From Ornithinibacillus contaminans (GTDB taxonomy: Bacteria; Bacillota; Bacilli; Bacillales; Amphibacillaceae): a stretch of 64,000 nucleotides of DNA. The position numbers and the translations under genes were made by a program. Positions 42,154 to 49,980 of this stretch are shown here, one piece after another (within the stretch, counting starts at the first letter, position 1; the number at the start of each line of letters is the position of its first letter). Location of the stretch: contig NZ_LDPV02000053.1 in the NCBI RefSeq assembly GCF_001038425.2, forward strand, positions 124,001-188,000, in the 5' to 3' direction. The notes under the pieces were generated by a model. That model was given only the letters and a program-made list of their open reading frames with translations. It was not told the origin of the DNA and did not search any database.

Positions 42154-42330
42154 ATGATGAAGATGTACAGGCACCGAAATAATTTGGTGAAAAAAATAAA
42201 TCAAGTACGCGAAAAGATGTTTCACTATGCAAAGCAATACGGCATGGATAGTCAGAAGACGCTGTCAGCTAGTATGGAGTTAGATGAGTTGATAATGGAG
42301 TATATGCGGGAGTTTAGGGGTGGGAAATAG
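42154..42330 (+). CDS. Spo0E-like aspartyl-phosphate phosphatase
   Basis: This 58-residue helical-hairpin protein belongs to the Spo0E family, which dephosphorylates Spo0A~P. The signature S-x-ELD is read as SMELDELI at residues 40-47, where the common form is SQELD. The frame opens further upstream, but AAGGAGG sits just before the ATG at 42154. It supports a spore-forming host. It may restrain sporulation under the nutrient state sensed by the adjacent CodY (inference). Confidence 0.88.
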   Translation: MMKMYRHRNNLVKKINQVREKMFHYAKQYGMDSQKTLSASMELDELIMEYMREFRGGK

Positions 42331-42387
42331 AGTTGGCAATTTAGTAAACATACACTCTTCTAGTCACATGGCTAAATCGTTAGAATC

Positions 42388-42416
42388 TTGACAGTCTATT
42401 GAATTCAACTTATCAT
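42388..42416 (+). promoter_or_regulatory. Promoter of the first SorC gene
   Basis: TTGACA (42388-42393) and TATCAT (42411-42416) with a 17-base spacer lie about 50 bases before the start codon. Confidence 0.72.
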
Positions 42417-42464
42417 TTAATTGATTAATCACTAAATATTAAGTTTTAGGAAAAGAGCGGTTAT

Positions 42465-43421
42465 ATGTTAAGTTGGGAAGAAAGACGCTTAATGGTAAAA
42501 GTGGCAATGCTTTATTATTTTGAGGGGTGGACACAAGCAGAAATTGCAACTAAGTATAACGTTTCACGTCCAGTAATTTCAAAATTATTGAACACAGCGA
42601 AAAAAGAAGGCATTGTAGAAATATATATCAAAGATGAGACATTTCATACTGTTGAATTAGAACAAAAATTAATTAAAAAATTTGATTTAAAAGAAGTAAT
42701 AGTAGTTTCTACTGCAGGATTTGCTCCTGAATTGGCTAAAAGACAATTAGGGAAAACTGGGGCATCGTATTTAGCTAAGCGTACAAAAAATGTTAAAAGC
42801 TTAGGAATATCTTGGGGATCCACTCTTCTTTCTTTGGTAGAAGAATATCCTTACGAGCATAAAAACAATGTCCATATAGTTCCAATTGTTGGTGGAATGG
42901 GTAGTGAGTATGTTCATCTTCATTCGAATCAATTAGCATTTAATTTAGCACAAAAAATGAATACTACTTGTTCATATCTTTATGCACCTGCTTTAGTGGA
43001 CTCATTAGATTTAAAGGAAAGATTAGTGAATACCAAGGATATTGCGCATGTACTTGAAGAAGCAAGAAATGTGGAATTAGCTGTCGTGGGACTTGGAAAT
43101 CCATTTAAGGGATCGACGATGGAAAAAATTGGATACCTGAATCCGGATGATTTAACTTCCTTACGTAAAGCTGGTGCAGTCGGAGATATTAGCTCACGTT
43201 TTTTTGATGCAGTTGGGAATGAATTGCAACATCCATTGAACCAGCGGGTTATTGGACTTGATTTAGAAGATATAAGAAAGATACCTGAGGTTATTGGGAT
43301 TGTAGAAGGATCGTATAAATTAGAAAGTATCGAAGCAGCGCTCCAGGGTGGCTACCTAGATGTTTTAATCACTGATGACCGAACTGCTCAGGAACTCGTT
43401 GAAAATCAAACATATAAATAA
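42465..43421 (+). CDS. SorC family sugar-responsive transcriptional regulator (copy 1)
   Basis: This 318-residue regulator has an N-terminal HTH (YYFEGWTQAEIATKYNVSRP) and a C-terminal SorC/DeoR sugar-phosphate-binding domain (SLGISWGSTLLSLVEE; VPIVGGMGSEY; VVGLGNPF). It is clearly paralogous to the protein at 46443; whole blocks such as YYFEGWTQ, HSNQL/HSNHL and SYLYAPA are shared. The two flank the minus-strand glpD-like/dehydrogenase operon. It probably senses a phosphorylated polyol and governs that operon or the downstream PTS. Confidence 0.92.
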   Translation: MLSWEERRLMVKVAMLYYFEGWTQAEIATKYNVSRPVISKLLNTAKKEGIVEIYIKDETFHTVELEQKLIKKFDLKEVIVVSTAGFAPELAKRQLGKTGASYLAKRTKNVKSLGISWGSTLLSLVEEYPYEHKNNVHIVPIVGGMGSEYVHLHSNQLAFNLAQKMNTTCSYLYAPALVDSLDLKERLVNTKDIAHVLEEARNVELAVVGLGNPFKGSTMEKIGYLNPDDLTSLRKAGAVGDISSRFFDAVGNELQHPLNQRVIGLDLEDIRKIPEVIGIVEGSYKLESIEAALQGGYLDVLITDDRTAQELVENQTYK

Positions 43422-43435
43422 GGTACTTAAAGACA

Positions 43436-43475
43436 AAAACGAACGTCTATAGTTTAATAGCCGTCCGTTTTTTTT
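43436..43475. terminator. Bidirectional terminator between SorC and the dehydrogenase
   Basis: AAAAACGAACGTCTAT pairs with ATAGCCGTCCGTTTTT around AGTTTA with two mismatches, and T-runs stand at both ends. Confidence 0.8.
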
Positions 43476-43478
43476 TGT

Positions 43479-44519
43479 TTATAGTGATGGCTTAACTACA
43501 CATTTTAGACCTTCTTTTCGAAGTGCAGTCTGAAAAGCCTTAGTGGTTTCATTTAAAGGGAATCTATGTGTAACGAAAAATGAAAAATCGATGAACTGTT
43601 CATTTATCCACTTCACTGCCTCTACGTGTAGATCACGTGGTGCGCCGTGAGTACCAACGATCTTTAATTGCTTATAGATAATATGATTTGTATTCAGTGT
43701 TATATTCTCAGCTGGTTTAATACCTGCAAAAAATAAAATTCTCCCAGTTTTTTTTGTGATTTCAAGTGCTTCTGCTTGGACGGAAGAAGAAGGTGCGGTT
43801 ACGATTACTACATCTGCTCCATAACCATTTGTTTCCTGGTTAACTTTTTCGATTGTATTAACTTTTGTTGGATCGATGATAATATCGGTTCCAATGTCTA
43901 ATGCCATTTTTTGCCTTGGCTCAGACCGTTGGACAGTAATTATCTTGCCAGCGCCCATTTTTTTAGCTGCTGCAATAAACATACATCCTATTGCTCCAGC
44001 TCCATAGACGACTACTGTATCACCTGCATTAATAGTTACTTCTCGCAAGCCACTTAATACACAAGAAAACGGCTCTGATAAGCAAGCTAATTCGTAAGGA
44101 GTAGTATCCGCGATTTTTTGAATAGAACCATTTTCTATAAATTTTTTGGGTAAAACAACATATTCAGCAAATCCTCCATCAATTTGATACCCGATAGACT
44201 CACCTTTAATGCATTGGTGTCCATCATTTTTTTTGCAATAGAGACATTCTCCACAAGGAATGTGTGCCCCAACTGTAACCCTGTCTCCTGTTTTAAATAG
44301 TTCAACATGGTTCCCAACCTTAATAACTTCACCTGCAATTTCATGACCGATAATTCGGGGGAATCGGACTCTACTATCACCGTTTTTATATATTCTTAAA
44401 TCAGATCCACAAACTCCAACTGCGTGAACTTTTAATAATAGTTCATGATCAGTTATCATGGGGATTTCTCTTTGTTGATATTCAATCTTTTCTTTAGCAG
44501 TAAGTGCAGCAACTAGCAT
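43479..44519 (-). CDS. Zinc-dependent alcohol (polyol) dehydrogenase
   Basis: This 346-residue medium-chain dehydrogenase has the catalytic zinc ligands Cys37 in GVCGSD and His59-Glu60 in IIGHEIAG. The structural zinc cysteines are at 89, 92, 95 and 103, and the NAD motif is YGAGAIG. It resembles sorbitol, threonine and galactitol-1-phosphate dehydrogenases. It follows the glpD-like gene by 30 bases on the same strand, so they form an operon. The expected substrate is a polyol or polyol phosphate. AAGGAGG precedes the ATG. Confidence 0.92.
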   Translation of the reverse strand: MLVAALTAKEKIEYQQREIPMITDHELLLKVHAVGVCGSDLRIYKNGDSRVRFPRIIGHEIAGEVIKVGNHVELFKTGDRVTVGAHIPCGECLYCKKNDGHQCIKGESIGYQIDGGFAEYVVLPKKFIENGSIQKIADTTPYELACLSEPFSCVLSGLREVTINAGDTVVVYGAGAIGCMFIAAAKKMGAGKIITVQRSEPRQKMALDIGTDIIIDPTKVNTIEKVNQETNGYGADVVIVTAPSSSVQAEALEITKKTGRILFFAGIKPAENITLNTNHIIYKQLKIVGTHGAPRDLHVEAVKWINEQFIDFSFFVTHRFPLNETTKAFQTALRKEGLKCVVKPSL

Positions 44520-44549
44520 TTTAAATCCTCCTTACTAGTAAACTAATAA

Positions 44550-46196
44550 TCATTTAAAGTTTAAACCCCTCTTTAATAAAGTCTGCATCTCAAATTTCTC
44601 TTCATTCTGCTTGTCAATTGACCAATTAAATATGTTGGCCAACTCTTCACAAGTATAATCTAATGTACGTGTTACTTTTTCTGGATCAAATAATACATAG
44701 CTAGTTCTACGATCATAAAAATCTATTAATGTTGAAACCATTTCGTGTTCAACAGTATACCTTAATTCTCCTAAAATATTTCTTAGTTCCGTATCAGTTT
44801 TATCATTGTATTGTTTAAACATAGCAAGCATTATTTCTGTGTTAGATCCATATCGATAAACGTATTTACTTACTTCATCGAAAGAAAGGTCTAGTTCCTT
44901 GAATTCTTGAACCAATTTAGTTGTATAATCATCTATTTCATTAATTGAGTTAAACTTAGCTCCAGTTAGATTTAGATGTACAGTTTTTGAGGTAGTGATA
45001 GCTTTCTTTTCTTTTCTCTCAATATATTGTAGAACTCGCTCTGCCATTTTTCGATAACCCGTGAGTTTCCCACCTGCGATAGTGATTAATCCACTGTCAG
45101 ATTCAAAGATTTCATCGTGTCTAGACAACTCTGCCGGAGACTTTCCATCTTCACCTATTAAAGGCCGAATACCAGCCCAACTTGAAATAACATCATTAAC
45201 AGTTAAATTAATGGATGGAAACATATCTTTTAGACAGTTGAGCAAATAATTAACTTCAGATAGCTTTACTGGGATATCATCCATATTTTCTTGATAAATA
45301 GATTCAGTTGAGCCGACGTATATTCGATTATGAATGGGTATTACTGCTATCGTTCTGCCTTTGTGTTGGAAATATATAGAGGATTGAACTGGTAAGGAAT
45401 TACGGTCGAATACGATATGAATGCCTTTGGCCAGAACCATGTATTTACCTTTTACTGGTCGATCTTTTTTTCTGACCACATCTACCCATGGGCCAGTAGC
45501 ATTGACAACGTATTTGGAATTTATCGTGAATGTTTTCCCTCCAATATGATCTTTGACGACAATTCCTTTAATTTGGTTATTTTCGTCTTTAAGAAATTCA
45601 GTCATCTCCGCATAATTTAATATTTTTGCTCCTCTTTCAGCCGCAGTTTTGGATACTTCCATAGTTAATCTGCTATCATCTGTTCGGTACTCCACGTAAA
45701 CGCCACTCCCCTGGACTGTACTAGGATTAAACAGTGGTTCGTGTAGCAAAGTTTTCTTTTTTCCGTAGATTTTATGCCGTTCGTTTTTGTGGACTCCAGC
45801 AAGGCGATCATAAAGGGTTAAGCCTGCTTTTAACGTAAATAAATTATACGACTCCTTTTTGATTAAAGGAAAATTCATTTTTATAGGGTAAACAAGATGC
45901 ATGGCATTGTTAAAAACAATTTCTCTCTCGGAACCAGTTTCTTTCACGACTTTAAAATCAAAGTTTTGAAGATATTTTAATCCGCCGTGAATTAGTTTTC
46001 CTGACCTACTGCTCGTACCTGATGCAAAGTCATTTCTTTCAACTAATGCAACCTTTAATCCTCTGCTAATAGCATCAAGCGCAATTCCACTACCCGTAAT
46101 ACCCCCTCCAATTATAAGAACATCGAAGCATTCTTGTTCCATCTGTTTGATGGTGTTATTACGTTCAAAAGTAGAGAAATGATGGTAAGTTTTCAA
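44550..46196 (-). CDS. glpD: FAD-dependent glycerol-3-phosphate dehydrogenase homologue (GlpD-like)
   Basis: This 548-residue flavoprotein has the N-terminal FAD fold LIIGGGITGSGIALDAISRG (about 28-46), the block SSRSGKLIHGGLKYL (62-76; canonical GlpD has T where G66 stands), VNATGPWVD, and the late AGGKLTGYRKMAE. The start is TTG at 46196 behind AAGGGGGAAG. It has a strong promoter of its own. It is not beside glpF or glpK but in a polyol cluster with an alcohol dehydrogenase, so it may oxidise another polyol phosphate at the membrane (inference). Confidence 0.9.
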   Translation of the reverse strand: MKTYHHFSTFERNNTIKQMEQECFDVLIIGGGITGSGIALDAISRGLKVALVERNDFASGTSSRSGKLIHGGLKYLQNFDFKVVKETGSEREIVFNNAMHLVYPIKMNFPLIKKESYNLFTLKAGLTLYDRLAGVHKNERHKIYGKKKTLLHEPLFNPSTVQGSGVYVEYRTDDSRLTMEVSKTAAERGAKILNYAEMTEFLKDENNQIKGIVVKDHIGGKTFTINSKYVVNATGPWVDVVRKKDRPVKGKYMVLAKGIHIVFDRNSLPVQSSIYFQHKGRTIAVIPIHNRIYVGSTESIYQENMDDIPVKLSEVNYLLNCLKDMFPSINLTVNDVISSWAGIRPLIGEDGKSPAELSRHDEIFESDSGLITIAGGKLTGYRKMAERVLQYIERKEKKAITTSKTVHLNLTGAKFNSINEIDDYTTKLVQEFKELDLSFDEVSKYVYRYGSNTEIMLAMFKQYNDKTDTELRNILGELRYTVEHEMVSTLIDFYDRRTSYVLFDPEKVTRTLDYTCEELANIFNWSIDKQNEEKFEMQTLLKRGLNFK

Positions 46197-46224
46197 AGAG
46201 CTTCCCCCTTTTTAAAAAAATATG

Positions 46225-46237
46225 ATACAAATGTTAC
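46225..46237. promoter_or_regulatory. Possible SorC-type site A
   Basis: ATACAAATGTTAC lies in the leader of the glpD-like gene. Similar 13-mers occur at 47438 (TAACAAACGTAAT) and 49531 (TTACAAATGTAAC), giving a consensus WWACAAAYGTWAY in three control intervals of this cluster. A regulatory role is conjecture. Confidence 0.35.
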
Positions 46238-46266
46238 TGTTGAGAACTTTTGTAATATTCGATTTA

Positions 46267-46295
46267 AGTATAGCTATTTAAAATTTAAGAGTCAA
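46267..46295 (-). promoter_or_regulatory. Promoter of the glpD-like operon
   Basis: On the minus strand TTGACT (46295-46290) and TATACT (46272-46267) are spaced by 17 bases, about 70 bases before the TTG start. Confidence 0.75.
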
Positions 46296-46442
46296 TAAAG
46301 GCTTACTTTGTTTAAAGGAATTGTTGTCATAAAATACATGTAGACTGATATTGTTCAAAAGAATTTATTGAAGACGATTTCAAAATAGAATGGATATGCT
46401 AATATGATAAATAACTCATAAAGGTAAAGGGAGTGAACATAA

Positions 46443-47414
46443 TTGAAACAAGATGAGCGAAAATTGATGATAAAAGTTGCTAAGTTATATTACTTTGAAG
46501 GCTGGACGCAAACGGAAATATCAAAAAAAATTAATAAATCGAGACCCATTATTTCCAGATTACTTAAACAGGCTAAGGAAACTAATATAGTTGAAGTTTA
46601 TGTGAAGGATGAATCAATCCATACTGTTCAACTTGAAAGAATAATAGAAAGAGAGTATAAATTGACGGAAGCTATTGTAGTCTCATCAACGAACTACGGT
46701 CATGATATGACAATCCGTGATCTTGGTAAGGCTGCGGCAGCTTATGTGCAACGTAAACTGGATAGTATTAAATCAATTGGTATCTCGTGGGGAGAATCTG
46801 TGCATTCTTTTGTTGAGGCATTTGACTATATTGAAAAAAAGCATATTCATGTGACCCCATTAATTGGAGGAATGGGTCAGAATTTTGTTGACTACCATTC
46901 TAATCATCTTACCTTTCAATTGGCACAGAAGTTAAATACAACTTCTTCTTATTTGTATGCACCAGCGATGGTCGATAACGAGGATTTGCGAAATCGTATC
47001 ATCTATTCAAGGGATGTAGAGGAAGTGCTAACGAAAGGTAAAAATGTTGATCTAGCAATAGTAGGTGTAGGGAATCCCCATAATAGCGCTACGATGAATA
47101 AGATGGGCTATTTAAACGAAGAAGAGCAAAAAAGCTTATTGAAATCAAATGCTATTGGAGATATCAATTCTAAGTTTTATGATGCTAATGGAAATGAAGT
47201 TGAACATTCGTTGAACAATAGAACTATTGGGATTGATTTACAGGATCTGAAACGTATTCCGGAGGTTCTTGCAATTGTCAGTGGTACATATAAAGTTGAA
47301 AGCCTTGATGTAGCTTTACGGAGTAATTTTTTGACTACTTTGATCTTAGACGAAGTAACCGCGAGAGCGCTTGTAAAATTACAAAAAGAAAATAAAAAAT
47401 ATATTGACAATTAA
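46443..47414 (+). CDS. SorC family sugar-responsive transcriptional regulator (copy 2)
   Basis: This 323-residue paralogue of the 42465 protein has HTH YYFEGWTQTEISKKINKSRP and sugar-binding blocks SIGISWGESVHSF, TPLIGGMGQNF and IVGVGNPH. It begins with TTG at 46443 after AAAGGGAGTG. It is immediately upstream of the glucitol-type PTS operon, separated by a cre site, and is the most likely activator or repressor of it. It is AT-rich like its neighbours. Confidence 0.92.
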   Translation: MKQDERKLMIKVAKLYYFEGWTQTEISKKINKSRPIISRLLKQAKETNIVEVYVKDESIHTVQLERIIEREYKLTEAIVVSSTNYGHDMTIRDLGKAAAAYVQRKLDSIKSIGISWGESVHSFVEAFDYIEKKHIHVTPLIGGMGQNFVDYHSNHLTFQLAQKLNTTSSYLYAPAMVDNEDLRNRIIYSRDVEEVLTKGKNVDLAIVGVGNPHNSATMNKMGYLNEEEQKSLLKSNAIGDINSKFYDANGNEVEHSLNNRTIGIDLQDLKRIPEVLAIVSGTYKVESLDVALRSNFLTTLILDEVTARALVKLQKENKKYIDN

Positions 47415-47415
47415 T

Positions 47416-47429
47416 TGAAAGCGCTTTAA
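47416..47429 (+). promoter_or_regulatory. cre (CcpA) site before the glucitol-type PTS operon
   Basis: TGAAAGCGCTTTAA fits cre closely and starts two bases after the stop of the SorC gene, 54 bases before gutM. At 47438 the 13-mer TAACAAACGTAAT matches the possible SorC-type motif. Confidence 0.75.
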
Positions 47430-47482
47430 TATTAGCTTAACAAACGTAATTATAGCTTACTTATGTAAAGGGGGAGGAGTAA

Positions 47483-47881
47483 ATGTGGGGTAAATTTATA
47501 ATCATTTTTGCGTTGATTTGGGGCTTGCAATTTCTATTAACCCAGCTTCAAGTAAGACAGTATCGGAATCACATCAACGAATTTACGAAAAGAAAGTCAG
47601 GATATTTGGGTACAGGTTATTACAAGAAAAGATTTGGAACTGGTGCTTTAGTCATGCTAGTTTGTGATGAGGAATTAGAAATTGTGGAAGCAAAAATCAT
47701 GAAAGGCATCACTGTATTTGCGAGGTTTCGAGATTGTAAACAACTAATTGGCAAGAAAATAGCAGACAGTAATAATTCGGAATTTTTAAGTAATAATGAA
47801 AAAAATGCCTTAAAGGGTGCAGTTGAAATGATTCAAAAGGAACTTAAAAAGGGGAAGGGGAATGAAGCATGGACTTCTTAA
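47483..47881 (+). CDS. gutM: GutM/SrlM family glucitol operon accessory protein
   Basis: This 132-residue protein has one N-terminal membrane helix (KFIIIFALIWGLQFLLTQL) and a cytosolic domain with the GutM pattern (YLGTGYYKKRFGTGALVMLV; KGITVFARFRDCKQLIGKKI). GutM proteins are encoded with the srl/gut PTS and are described as activators of the operon. It is the first gene after the SorC regulator and overlaps srlA by 13 bases. GGGGGAGGAG precedes the ATG. Confidence 0.88.
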   Translation: MWGKFIIIFALIWGLQFLLTQLQVRQYRNHINEFTKRKSGYLGTGYYKKRFGTGALVMLVCDEELEIVEAKIMKGITVFARFRDCKQLIGKKIADSNNSEFLSNNEKNALKGAVEMIQKELKKGKGNEAWTS

Positions 47882-48399
47882 TTTCATTAGCTGAGGGCTT
47901 TATTGGTATGTTCCAAGAAGGCGGGAACACGTTTATGGGATTAGTTACAGGAATTATCCCAATGCTTGTTGTATTAATTACTGCTGTAAATGCACTCATC
48001 AAATTTATTGGGGAAGAACGAGTGTATGGATTTTCTCAGAAGTGTACGAAATACTTTATTCTACGGTATACAATTTTTCCATTTTTAGCTGTTTTCTTTT
48101 TAACAAACCCTATGTGTTACACATTTGGACGATTTTTACCGGAAAAACAAAAACCAGCATTTTATGATGCTGCCGTGTCATTTGTACATCCAATCACTGG
48201 TTTATTTCCGCATGCAAATCCAGCGGAACTATTCGTATATATGGGTATTGCTGCTGGTATAACAGAACTTGGACTCTCACTTGGACCACTTGCACTTAGA
48301 TTCTTACTTGTAGGTATTGTCGTTATGTTAATTAGAGGTCTTGTTACGGAATTTATTACAGATCGAATGATTAAAAGTAAGGCAAAGACAGCTGCATAG
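47869..48399 (+). CDS. srlA: PTS glucitol/sorbitol-type EIIC (SrlA/GutA)
   Basis: This 176-residue membrane protein of the small EIIC2-type glucitol family carries LAEGFIGMFQEGGNTFMGLV and the block NPMCYTFGRFLPEKQKPAFY, both typical of SrlA. With SrlE it forms the split permease. It overlaps gutM, so translation is coupled. Confidence 0.94.
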   Translation: MDFLISLAEGFIGMFQEGGNTFMGLVTGIIPMLVVLITAVNALIKFIGEERVYGFSQKCTKYFILRYTIFPFLAVFFLTNPMCYTFGRFLPEKQKPAFYDAAVSFVHPITGLFPHANPAELFVYMGIAAGITELGLSLGPLALRFLLVGIVVMLIRGLVTEFITDRMIKSKAKTAA

Positions 48400-48430
48400 A
48401 TTTTAATGATAATCGAATGGAGGCTTTAGT

Positions 48431-49486
48431 ATGAGTGAATATAAATCTGTTAAGGTTGTAAAAGGTGCCACAGGTTGGGGCGGGCCACTTATTATTACAC
48501 CAAGCGAAAGTCAAAAATATATAATTTCTGTAACAGGTGGAGGTATCCATAAGATTGCCCAGGAATTAGCTGATCGTACTGGAGCAATTGCAATTGATGG
48601 CTTTGAAAAGTCTGTTCCAAAAGAGGAAATTGCAGCAGCTGTTATTAATTGTGGCGGAACGGCAAGGAGCGGAGTATATCCGCGAATGGGAGTTAAAACG
48701 ATAAATACTTTTAGTAATTCTCCATCTGGACCTTTATTAAAGTTTATTAATGAGGGTAATTTTGTATCTGGAGTGGACGTAAAGAATATAGTAGATCTAG
48801 ATGAAGATGACGAGATACATGTAGCAGCAAGTGTAGAAGAGGCAACACATAATTCTTTGATGGATAAAAACATAGCAAAACAAGTAAAAGAAGAGGCAAA
48901 GGCGAAAGTGGCTGAACAAAAAAGTAGTAATGGCGGCGTAAAGAAAAAGAATCCTATAATGGCTTTCATTGAGATATTAGGAAATAAAGTTGGCAGTGTC
49001 GTAAGTATTTTTTTCCAGTCTGGTAGAGATACTATTGAGACGATAATCAAAAACATTTTGCCATTTATGGCGTTCGTAAGTGCCCTAATGGGAATCATTA
49101 CCTTCACAGGCATTGGTAACTTTATAGCAAACTTAGTGGCTCCAATGACTACTAGTTTAATAGGGATGTTGATTTTATCACTTGTTGCGGCGATACCGAT
49201 TATATCTCCGTTATTAGCACCTGGTGCTGTAATAGCACAAGTAGTAGGTGTGTTAATTGGAGTGGAGATCGCAAATGGTAATATTCCGCCACAAATGGCG
49301 CTGCCGGCTTTATTTGCAATAAACCCTCAGGTAGGGGCTGACTTTTTACCTGTTGGATTGACACTAGGTGAAGCTGAACCAGAAACAGTTGAAGTAGGTG
49401 TTCCAGCAGTACTGTTCTCCAGATTAATAACTGGACCTATTGCAGTTGTTATTGCTTACTTTGCTAGCTTTGGTCTATATAGCTAA
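48431..49486 (+). CDS. srlE: PTS glucitol/sorbitol-type EIIBC (SrlE/GutE)
   Basis: This 351-residue protein has an N-terminal EIIB domain with phosphocysteine Cys74 in AVINCGGTARSGVYP, then a linker and a C-terminal EIIC part with membrane segments (ILPFMAFVSALMGIITFTGI; PIISPLLAPGAVIAQVVG). Length and order are those of SrlE. The exact polyol cannot be told; the downstream DRL-like and acetoin-type genes argue against plain sorbitol (inference). A strong hairpin follows. Confidence 0.94.
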   Translation: MSEYKSVKVVKGATGWGGPLIITPSESQKYIISVTGGGIHKIAQELADRTGAIAIDGFEKSVPKEEIAAAVINCGGTARSGVYPRMGVKTINTFSNSPSGPLLKFINEGNFVSGVDVKNIVDLDEDDEIHVAASVEEATHNSLMDKNIAKQVKEEAKAKVAEQKSSNGGVKKKNPIMAFIEILGNKVGSVVSIFFQSGRDTIETIIKNILPFMAFVSALMGIITFTGIGNFIANLVAPMTTSLIGMLILSLVAAIPIISPLLAPGAVIAQVVGVLIGVEIANGNIPPQMALPALFAINPQVGADFLPVGLTLGEAEPETVEVGVPAVLFSRLITGPIAVVIAYFASFGLYS

Positions 49487-49528
49487 TTCAGATAATTTAC
49501 AATTGACTAATCGAATTAACCACTTTAT

Positions 49529-49571
49529 AATTACAAATGTAACCACTTGTTACATTTGTAATTTTTATTTT
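49529..49571 (+). terminator. Strong hairpin with T-rich tail inside the PTS operon
   Basis: AATTACAAATGTAAC pairs perfectly with GTTACATTTGTAATT (15 bp) around CACTT, followed by TTTATTTTAG. It lies between srlE and srlB and ends at the srlB ribosome binding site. It should cut or modulate expression of srlB and the genes beyond. It includes the 13-mer TTACAAATGTAAC. Confidence 0.8.
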
Positions 49572-49585
49572 AGGGAGTGAGAATT

Positions 49586-49951
49586 GTGAGTGAGGAATAC
49601 TTGAGACTAACTATTATTGAGGTTGGAGAAGAAGCGACTCTGATGTTTGAAGAGGATATCATGATTTTATTTAATGATACAGTTCCTCTTGATTTGAAAG
49701 GAATTTCAGTAATTCACGATGCTAAGACTATCAAGAACGAAATAAAATCTGGAGATACAATGGTGATTAACAATGAGGGTTTTCATATTCTTTTTGTCGG
49801 AGACAAGGCTAATGAGACGCTCAACGAGCTAGGTCATGCGACATTTAATTTCAATGGAGAATCACATTCAGAGTTGCCGGGTACAATTTGCCTAGAAAAG
49901 AAAGCGATACCCAAAATAAAAAAGGGTTCAATAATTACATTCCATAGATAA
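49586..49951 (+). CDS. srlB: PTS glucitol/sorbitol-type EIIA (SrlB/GutB)
   Basis: This 121-residue protein of the glucitol EIIA family has the likely phosphohistidine in SVIHDAK, and the later conserved blocks ELGHATFNFNG and ELPGTICLE match SrlB. I use GTG 49586 (MSEEYLRLTII), eight bases after GGGAG; a GTG at 49577 overlaps that ribosome binding site. It is 29 bases from the DRL-like gene. Confidence 0.92.
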   Translation: MSEEYLRLTIIEVGEEATLMFEEDIMILFNDTVPLDLKGISVIHDAKTIKNEIKSGDTMVINNEGFHILFVGDKANETLNELGHATFNFNGESHSELPGTICLEKKAIPKIKKGSIITFHR

Positions 49952-49980
49952 GATCCTAATACAAACAAGGAGTGGAGAGA

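Noticed and set aside
48511-49113. A 200-codon minus-strand ORF opposite srlE
   Set aside because: It lies wholly antisense to a clear PTS gene, has no ribosome binding site, and has the composition of a reversed membrane-protein gene.
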